Shown piece after piece: positions 1 to 4,391 of a stretch of DNA of 6,119 nucleotides (the first letter of the stretch is position 1; the number at the start of each line of letters is the position of its first letter). A model generated the notes under the pieces. The model was not told the DNA's origin. It worked only from the letters and a program-made list of their open reading frames with translations, and searched no databases. Source of the stretch: Spirochaetaceae bacterium (lineage in GTDB: Bacteria; Spirochaetota; Spirochaetia; DSM-27196; SKKC01); NCBI GenBank assembly GCA_003552745.1, contig PUOG01000321.1, forward strand, positions 1-6,119, given 5' to 3'. The position numbers and the translations under genes are program-made.

Positions 1-1939
1 AAAGCGTCAGAGGATTGAGCACCCGGCCGAACTCGTGTGCCGCGACAACCCGCAGGACTCTGACCTCGCCGGTTCCGATGTCCACCTCCACCTCCGCGAA
101 CTGCACCCCGAAGGTGTTTACACTGCTGTCGGTGGGATTCGGGCCGCGAGCTCCCTTACCGATGATCATGTAGTTGCCGGCTTTCGCTGCCACTTCATCA
201 ACGGTAAGCTTGCGTTCTCCGCCGGGGCACGCGACCACCTCACCATTGCGGATATCGAGCTGCGCGGCATCGCTGTCGAGCATAGCCGCGGCCAGATCGA
301 GGAGCTGGCGCTTGACCTCGGAGGCTGCATTGCGCACCGCGGGGCTCACCGAGGGAACGGTCAGGCTTCCGGCGCTGAGGAGCGAGTAGGGGCAGGCGAG
401 CGTATCGCCGATCGTTATCCGGATCTTCTCTTCGGCCACTCCGAGCTCTTCGGCTGCCACCTGGGTCATGACCGTCTTCGTCCCGGTACCGAGGTCCTGC
501 GTGCCGGTAGCCAGGTCGAACGTGCCGTCGGCATTCACTCGCATCGTCGCGTACGACGGCGGGGCCCCACCACCTCCCCAGATCTGACTCGCCATCCCGA
601 TTCCGCGCCGCAGCCGCCCCTCACTGCCGTTCGAACGCTCGTGCCAACCGATCGCGTCCGCTCCCGATCGATACGATTCACGCAGATGCTTGGCACTATA
701 CGGCATCTGTCTGACCTGATTCGATTCGGCGTAATTGGCAAGGCGAAGCTCTAGAGGGTCCATGCCGAGAGTGTCGGCGAGCTCGTCCATCGCCGATTCG
801 AGCGCAAAAGCTCCTTCCGAGAAGCCGGGAGCACGGAATGCGCACGACGGGCCGGTATTGATGAAGACATTCTCCTGGACAGTCTGCACGTTCTCGCATC
901 GATAGAGGTCCTGCATCGGCCCGCAGACCGAAAACCCATAGTTGCCGTACGCACCGGAGGTGGTGATCGAACGCGCCCTGATCGCAGTCAGTGTTCCGTC
1001 CTTTCGCGCGCCGAGCTCGACGTCGACGACAGCCGGCGGACGGTGCCCGGAGGAGAGATTCTCCTGTTCGCGAGTGAGCATAAGCTTGACCGGCCGTCGA
1101 GTGTTCCGTGCCATGATCGCCGCGAGGGCGGTTGCCTTGGAGAGATCGTTCTTCGCTCCAAAGCCGCCGCCCATGTACTGCGAAATGACCCGTACTTTGT
1201 TCAGGGGGATGGAGAGCTTCTCGGCGAGCTCCGCGCGTATCCCGAAAATGTGCTGCGTTGTATCCCACACCGTCAGCAGATCGTTTTCCCACATCGCAAC
1301 GCTGCCGTGCGGTTCCAAGCTGTTGTGAACCGCCGCGGACGTGCGGTAGCGGGCTTCGACCACCACATCGGCTTCGGAGAAGCCGCGTTCGACATCGCCT
1401 CGGCAGTATTCGGTAGGCGGAGCGGCCCTGTTTCCACCGCGATCGTTTTCGGGATGGATCTGAACGGCGCCTTCGGCGAGCGCTGCGACCGGATCCACGA
1501 CAAAAGGCAACTTCTCGTATTCGACGCTAAGCAGATCGAGCGCGTCGGCAAGGATCGCCTCGCTCTCGGCCGCCACCGCTGCGATTTCCTCGCCGTGAAA
1601 GCGTGCGACGTCGGTAAGCAGAGGAGTGTCGTCGTGGGTGAGGATGCATCGAACCCCCGGAAGGGCCGCTGCCCGTGTGGTATCGATCGATTTCACGCGC
1701 GCGTGTGGATGCGGGCTATGGAGGATACCGGCCCAAAGCATTCCCGGCAGGGCGACGTCGTAGGTGTACTTCGCCGTTCCGGTGACTCTCGCATCAGCGT
1801 CGGTCCGCGGGCGGCCGCGGCCCACGTTCGTCATCGGTCGCTTATCCGCCCACGGGGAGAGATCATCCTGCTCGACGATTACCTCTTCCTCGTGCCAGCG
1901 CCCTTCAACTTCGACCTGCTGCTTTCTGATTATCGCCAT
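1..1939 (-). CDS. Xanthine/aldehyde dehydrogenase family, molybdopterin-binding large subunit (3' end outside window)
   Basis: This is the catalytic subunit of a molybdenum hydroxylase, which oxidises an aldehyde or N-heterocycle at a molybdopterin-cytosine-dinucleotide Mo centre and passes electrons to the [2Fe-2S] subunit. My reading of the minus strand is open for 646 codons from an ATG, with no internal stop, to the window edge. The a/b-hammerhead domain covers roughly residues 45-155 (RVTGTAKYTYDVALPGMLWA). The Mo-cofactor domain follows, with QYMGGGFGAK at 254-263, CAFRAPG at 366-372, ALESAMDELA at 379-388, TGTQDLGTGT at 478-487, and FAEVEVDIGTGEVRV near 614-628. Family members are about 700-790 residues, so about 100 residues, including the expected catalytic Glu, lie outside. 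AGGAG precedes the start, and the small-subunit stop is 2 nt upstream, so the two are co-translated. There is no twin-arginine signal, so it is probably cytoplasmic. The substrate cannot be assigned. The RAPG motif resembles the YagR/PaoC branch more than the classical XDH RGFGG form. Confidence 0.93.
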   Translation of the reverse strand, partial: MAIIRKQQVEVEGRWHEEEVIVEQDDLSPWADKRPMTNVGRGRPRTDADARVTGTAKYTYDVALPGMLWAGILHSPHPHARVKSIDTTRAAALPGVRCILTHDDTPLLTDVARFHGEEIAAVAAESEAILADALDLLSVEYEKLPFVVDPVAALAEGAVQIHPENDRGGNRAAPPTEYCRGDVERGFSEADVVVEARYRTSAAVHNSLEPHGSVAMWENDLLTVWDTTQHIFGIRAELAEKLSIPLNKVRVISQYMGGGFGAKNDLSKATALAAIMARNTRRPVKLMLTREQENLSSGHRPPAVVDVELGARKDGTLTAIRARSITTSGAYGNYGFSVCGPMQDLYRCENVQTVQENVFINTGPSCAFRAPGFSEGAFALESAMDELADTLGMDPLELRLANYAESNQVRQMPYSAKHLRESYRSGADAIGWHERSNGSEGRLRRGIGMASQIWGGGGAPPSYATMRVNADGTFDLATGTQDLGTGTKTVMTQVAAEELGVAEEKIRITIGDTLACPYSLLSAGSLTVPSVSPAVRNAASEVKRQLLDLAAAMLDSDAAQLDIRNGEVVACPGGERKLTVDEVAAKAGNYMIIGKGARGPNPTDSSVNTFGVQFAEVEVDIGTGEVRVLRVVAAHEFGRVLNPLTL

Positions 1940-1941
1940 CG

Positions 1942-2457
1942 TCAGCTCTCCTGATCGATCAGATCCGCCGCGCGCTCCACAGCACGAAAGATCTTTGGGT
2001 AGGTGCCGCAGCGGCATAGATTCCCCGAGACTCCGCGTCGGATCTCTTCGGGCGTGGGATGAGGATTTCGGTCGAGTAGCGCCTTGGCGGCGAGTATCTG
2101 GCCCGATGTGCAGAAGCCACACTGTAGCGCGTCGGCCTCGATGAACGCCTGCTGAATCGGATGCAGCTTCTCGGCTCCTGCGAGTCCCTCGATTGTCACA
2201 ATCGAGCGTCCCTCGCATTCGACGGCAAGGGTCATGCAGGCATATACCGCCTCGCCATCGACTAACACCGTACACGCCCCGCATTCACCCCGGTCGCACA
2301 CGCGTTTGGCGCCCGTAAGGGCGAGTTGATCGCGCAGTGTATCGAGAAGCGTAGTTCTCGGCTCCACTCGCACCCGACGGTCGAGGCCATTAACCTCGAG
2401 TGTAAGGTCAACAGCCGACGGTCCGCGCACTGTGAGATCGCACTTCTTCCGGTTCAT
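1942..2457 (-). CDS. Xanthine/aldehyde dehydrogenase family, [2Fe-2S] small subunit
   Basis: This is the iron-sulfur electron-transfer subunit of a molybdenum hydroxylase. It carries electrons from the Mo site of the large subunit to FAD or an external acceptor. The 171 residues match the usual length of YagT/CoxS/XdhC-type subunits. The plant-ferredoxin-like N-terminal domain (about 16-90) has cluster ligands C54, C59, C62 and C74 in CDRGECGACTVLVDG and YAC. The C-terminal four-helix domain (about 97-165) has the second set: C113 and C116 in QCGFCTSGQ, and C148 and C150 in GNLCRCGTYP. All eight ligands are present, so both clusters should form. The ATG is preceded by GGGAGG at 5 nt, which fixes the start. 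The stop is 2 nt from the large-subunit ATG, so the order is small-large with no medium (FAD) subunit in between. Residues 1-15 are a short charged extension and not an export signal. Confidence 0.96.
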   Translation of the reverse strand: MNRKKCDLTVRGPSAVDLTLEVNGLDRRVRVEPRTTLLDTLRDQLALTGAKRVCDRGECGACTVLVDGEAVYACMTLAVECEGRSIVTIEGLAGAEKLHPIQQAFIEADALQCGFCTSGQILAAKALLDRNPHPTPEEIRRGVSGNLCRCGTYPKIFRAVERAADLIDQES

Positions 2458-2481
2458 CTAAACCTCCCGATTCGCGTGCAT

Positions 2482-2487
2482 ATCATA
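2482..2487 (-). promoter_or_regulatory. Possible -10 element for the molybdenum hydroxylase genes
   Basis: On the minus strand this hexamer reads TATGAT, five of six matches to TATAAT. It sits about 25 nt upstream of the small-subunit ATG, which would leave a leader just long enough for the GGGAGG ribosome site. No convincing -35 hexamer is found at 16-18 nt spacing, and the nearest TTGGCA is 24 nt away. If it is real, it probably needs an activator or another sigma factor. Confidence 0.25.
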
Positions 2488-2547
2488 CACAGCGAATCCT
2501 TCATTACGGTCTGCCAAATTAACCGGATTCGGCCGCCGGGACAAGCC

Positions 2548-2571
2548 GTTGCCGAACACGTGTTATCGAAC
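2548..2571. promoter_or_regulatory. Palindrome in the divergent intergenic region, candidate operator
   Basis: The 10-bp core AACACGTGTT at 2555-2564 is a perfect palindrome. Symmetric GTT (2548-2550) and AAC (2569-2571) flank it at equal distances, so 16 of 24 positions are symmetric. The right part is also a near direct repeat: CGAACACGTGTTAT overlaps the next unit CGAACAAGTTAAT (2567-2579). It lies between the tRNA -35 box and the molybdenum hydroxylase start, a fitting place for a dimeric regulator of one or both units. The binding protein is unknown and chance is not excluded. Confidence 0.35.
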
Positions 2572-2589
2572 AAGTTAATGCACTGCGTC

Positions 2590-2618
2590 TTGACAGGCAT
2601 GCGCCGCGGTGCTACCGT
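2590..2618 (+). promoter_or_regulatory. Sigma70-type promoter for tRNA-Tyr
   Basis: A perfect -35 TTGACA (2590-2595) is followed, after the optimal 17 bp, by TACCGT (2613-2618), which keeps the conserved TA and final T of a -10 box. Transcription would start near 2625, leaving a short leader of about 16 nt before the tRNA. The spacing and position are what is expected for a stable-RNA promoter. The same transcript could run on into the downstream protein genes. Confidence 0.72.
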
Positions 2619-2640
2619 CCGTCGAAGCTCAGCACATTCC

Positions 2641-2723
2641 GGGGCGATGCCCGAGCGGCCAAAGGGAGCAGACTGTAAATCTGCCGGCGTACGCCTTCGA
2701 AGGTTCGAATCCTTCTCGCCCCA
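2641..2723 (+). tRNA. tRNA-Tyr (anticodon GTA)
   Basis: A full class II cloverleaf can be drawn. Acceptor GGGGCGA (2641-2647) pairs with TCGCCCC (2716-2722). The D stem is CCC/GGG (2650-2652 with 2664-2666). The anticodon stem GCAGA/TCTGC (2668-2672 with 2680-2684) closes the loop CTGTAAA, with anticodon GTA at 2675-2677. A long variable region (2685-2698) forms a GGC/GCC hairpin. The T stem GAAGG/CCTTC (2699-2703 with 2711-2715) closes the loop TTCGAAT. A2723 is the discriminator base. The long variable arm with GTA identifies bacterial tRNA-Tyr. The 3' CCA is not encoded (TAA follows), so it must be added after processing. A YkgJ-family gene begins 16 nt downstream. Confidence 0.97.
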
Positions 2724-2742
2724 TAACCGAAGACCAGTTATG
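2722..2742 (+). promoter_or_regulatory. Hairpin joining the tRNA 3' end to the ykgJ-family start codon
   Basis: CATAAC (2722-2727) and GTTATG (2737-2742) are perfect 6-bp inverted repeats around a 9-nt loop. The right arm contains the ATG of the next gene. The left arm contains the last acceptor base and the discriminator base of the tRNA. When the tRNA is folded, base 2722 is used by the acceptor stem, leaving 5 bp. The spacer has no clear Shine-Dalgarno, only GAAGA in the loop. It may be chance, or it may affect tRNA 3' processing or initiation. Confidence 0.35.
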
Positions 2743-3183
2743 CCGAAATGGTTCGAAGACGGTCTCAACTTTACTTGCACGCGGTGTTCTAATTGTTGCC
2801 GTCACGAATCAGGTTATGTATTCCTTTCCAAACGTGACATCGAGCGGCTGGCCGATGCGTTTCGTCTCGAGGCCGGTGAGTTCATCGAGCGGTACTGTAA
2901 GCGGGTCGATCTGGGTATTACCACCCGAACGAGTCTCCGTGAACAGGAGAACTTCGACTGCGTGTTCTTCCGCGATGGCCGGTGCAGCGTCTATCCGGTT
3001 CGTCCGTTGCAATGCCGAAGCTATCCATTCTGGCCTGCCGTGCTCGAAAATGCCGATAATTGGAGTAAGGAGGCTCGACACTGTCCCGGTATAAACGTTG
3101 GGGCACGGCACAGCGGGCAGACGGTGCTCGAGTGGCTTGATGCTCGGGCGAACGAGCAGCCGGCCACGTACGAGCTTGAGTGA
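2740..3183 (+). CDS. YkgJ-family cysteine-cluster (CxxCxxCC) protein
   Basis: This 147-residue protein belongs to the YkgJ / CxxCxxCC family, whose members are thought to bind zinc or an iron-sulfur cluster; the biochemical role is not established. The diagnostic motif is near the N-terminus: FTCTRCSNCCR with C13, C16, C19 and C20. More conserved cysteines follow in FDCVFFRDGRCSVYPVRPLQCRSYPFWP (C74, C82, C92) and EARHCPG (C115), the usual family order. It has no signal peptide or membrane segment, so it should be cytoplasmic. The ATG at 2740 is the only usable start. Upstream, the frame runs through the tRNA, there is no other start codon in the 16-nt spacer, and the next downstream starts would remove the CxxCxxCC motif. 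A strong ribosome site is missing. The gene is probably transcribed with the tRNA, and it is followed after 24 nt by the MBL-fold gene. Confidence 0.92.
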   Translation: MPKWFEDGLNFTCTRCSNCCRHESGYVFLSKRDIERLADAFRLEAGEFIERYCKRVDLGITTRTSLREQENFDCVFFRDGRCSVYPVRPLQCRSYPFWPAVLENADNWSKEARHCPGINVGARHSGQTVLEWLDARANEQPATYELE

Positions 3184-3196
3184 CTTCGATAGAGTT

Positions 3197-3210
3197 GGAG
3201 GGGTAGCGTG
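3197..3210 (+). promoter_or_regulatory. Ribosome binding site that fixes a GTG start
   Basis: GGAGGGG (3197-3203) stands 4-6 nt before GTG at 3208. It is a strong Shine-Dalgarno and makes the GTG start secure. The encoded N-terminus (MHYTFWGARGSVPTP) also matches where this hydrolase family begins. Confidence 0.85.
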
Positions 3211-4155
3211 CACTATACCTTCTGGGGTGCGAGGGGTTCTGTCCCCACCCCGATGACTTCGGAACAGGTAAAGCAGAAAATCTCCGCTGTGGTGGGCCGG
3301 ATACGACCAACGGATCTCAGCTCGCCGGCCCATCGTGAAGCATTTCTCGACTCACTTCCCGCCTGGCTCTTCGGAACACCGGGAGGGAATACGACCTGTT
3401 TCGAGATCGAGCTGTCCGACGGTACGACACTCGTTTTTGACGCAGGATCGGGCTTGCGCGAGCTCGCGCGAAAGCGTATGCAGGCCGGCGAAGGTCCTGA
3501 CACCTACCATCTCTTCTTCACCCACTTCCACTACGATCACCTGCAGGGGCTGCCATTCTTCATTCCATGCTATCTCCCGAGCTTTACCGTTCGCTTTTAT
3601 AGCCCCGTGCCCGATTTCCGGAGTGTCATAATCGACCAGATGCGGCACCCATACTTTCCGGTGACCATGGAGGGCACAATGCAGGCGAACCTCGAGTTCA
3701 AGACGCTTCCGGAAGATGGGGAGCTCGAGCTCGGCGACGCGCGCATTACGTGGCTTCCGGTTTCCCATCCGGGCGGCGCGTTCGCCTATCGCGTCGAGGA
3801 ACACGGTAAGAGCATCGTCTTTTCACCGGACGTCGCACTCGGTGAGGATGAATTCAATCGCAGCGAGCGGAACCGACGATTCTTCGGCAATGCCGATGTA
3901 CTCATCCTCGACGCGCAGTATACGCTCGGGGAGGCGATAGAGAAATACGACTGGGGTCATTCCAGCTATAGCCTCGGCGTAGATTTCGCAACCGGCTGGA
4001 ACATATCGACGCTTTACCTTTTCCATCATGAGCCGCAGTACGACGACCGGAAGCTCGATCGAAATCTGCATGCCGCCCGCTGGTACGCACAGAGAAGCGG
4101 AAACACAACACTCCATGTCGATCTCGCACGCGAAGGCGAACGCTACGAACTGTAA
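3208..4155 (+). CDS. MBL-fold metallo-hydrolase (RNase Z/PhnP-like superfamily)
   Basis: This is a 315-residue metallo-beta-lactamase-fold hydrolase, likely a dinuclear metal phosphodiesterase of the Lactamase_B_2 type; its substrate is unknown. Landmarks in order are: the N-terminal strand WGARGSVPTP (6-15); an insert of about 40 residues; GGNTTC (59-64); FDAGSGLREL (77-86); the metal motif THFHYDHLQG (105-114) with H106, H108, D110 and H111; SHPGG with H187; FSPD with D208; LDAQYT with D235; GHSSY with H251; and LFHHEP with H273/H274. All expected metal ligands are present, so it should be active. The long GARGS-to-GGNT insert is typical of one stand-alone subgroup of this family, not of short PhnP. 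The RNase Z flexible arm that binds tRNA is not evident, so I do not call it RNase Z although a tRNA gene is close. It has no signal peptide. It lies 24 nt after the YkgJ-family gene, so they are probably co-transcribed. Confidence 0.92.
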   Translation: MHYTFWGARGSVPTPMTSEQVKQKISAVVGRIRPTDLSSPAHREAFLDSLPAWLFGTPGGNTTCFEIELSDGTTLVFDAGSGLRELARKRMQAGEGPDTYHLFFTHFHYDHLQGLPFFIPCYLPSFTVRFYSPVPDFRSVIIDQMRHPYFPVTMEGTMQANLEFKTLPEDGELELGDARITWLPVSHPGGAFAYRVEEHGKSIVFSPDVALGEDEFNRSERNRRFFGNADVLILDAQYTLGEAIEKYDWGHSSYSLGVDFATGWNISTLYLFHHEPQYDDRKLDRNLHAARWYAQRSGNTTLHVDLAREGERYEL

Positions 4156-4202
4156 GTCGCTCTGGGTATTCACTCCCTCGAAGTGCTACTATTGGGAGTC
4201 GT

Positions 4203-4391
4203 ATGGAGCCGAAAGTTGAAATTTCCGGTAACCACGCGACAGCCCTGTACGTTTTTCTAAAGAGACACGAATCGCAGCTTAACCGAGGCTGTCGAGCCGT
4301 GTTGAACGACTTGGAAAAGGCCGTGCAGCGTCACCTTTCGATCGAAGAGCTCGAGCAAATCCACGGCCGCGAGCAGGGGAACCAGACTTGA
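4203..4391 (+). CDS. Small protein of unknown function, 62 residues
   Basis: I do not recognise this family. The ATG is preceded by GGGAG at about 4 nt. The 62 residues are charged and look helical: a first segment ATALYVFLKRHESQL (12-26), then AVLNDLEKAVQRHL (32-45) and SIEELEQIHGRE (46-57). There is one cysteine (C30), no signal peptide and no transmembrane stretch. Reasons to believe it is coded: a good ribosome site, tight packing between two real genes, and a stop (TGA) that overlaps the TTG start of the next gene, implying translational coupling. It could be a small regulator or structural partner. Nothing in the sequence fixes a role. Confidence 0.75.
   Translation: MEPKVEISGNHATALYVFLKRHESQLNRGCRAVLNDLEKAVQRHLSIEELEQIHGREQGNQT
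4375..4390 (+). promoter_or_regulatory. Ribosome binding site that supports a TTG start overlapping the previous stop
   Basis: AGGGGA (4375-4380) lies 7 nt before TTG at 4388. TTG and the preceding TGA share two bases (TTGA), a classic coupling junction. Later starts in this frame (for example GTG within the hydrophobic core) would destroy the signal peptide, so TTG is the best choice. Confidence 0.7.

Noticed and set aside
35..754. Long plus-strand open frame (239 codons)
   Set aside because: It lies antisense to the molybdopterin-binding subunit, whose minus-strand reading has clear family motifs. The plus-strand translation has no recognisable domain and an Arg/His-rich shadow composition.
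696..1292. Minus-strand open frame of 198 codons
   Set aside because: It is a different frame on the same strand as the large subunit and is rich in Arg and Gly with no motifs. The true frame is open through the whole region.
1043..1954. Plus-strand open frame of 303 codons
   Set aside because: It is again antisense to the large subunit. The length is explained by high GC content, and there is no ribosome site or family motif.
2326..2739. N-terminal extension of the YkgJ-family protein
   Set aside because: The frame upstream is open by chance and runs through the tRNA and the divergent gene. The CxxCxxCC motif sits near residue 13 from the ATG at 2740, as expected for the family.
2809..3333. 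Minus-strand open frame across the YkgJ-family gene and the start of the MBL gene
   Set aside because: It is antisense to two genes with well-preserved cysteine and metal motifs, and the translation has no recognisable features.
4164..4192. Promoter before the 62-residue gene (TACTAT at 4187-4192)
   Set aside because: The -10 match is fair, but the hexamer at 17-bp spacing (GGGTAT) is not a -35 box. The -10 would also lie too close to the ATG to leave a normal leader.
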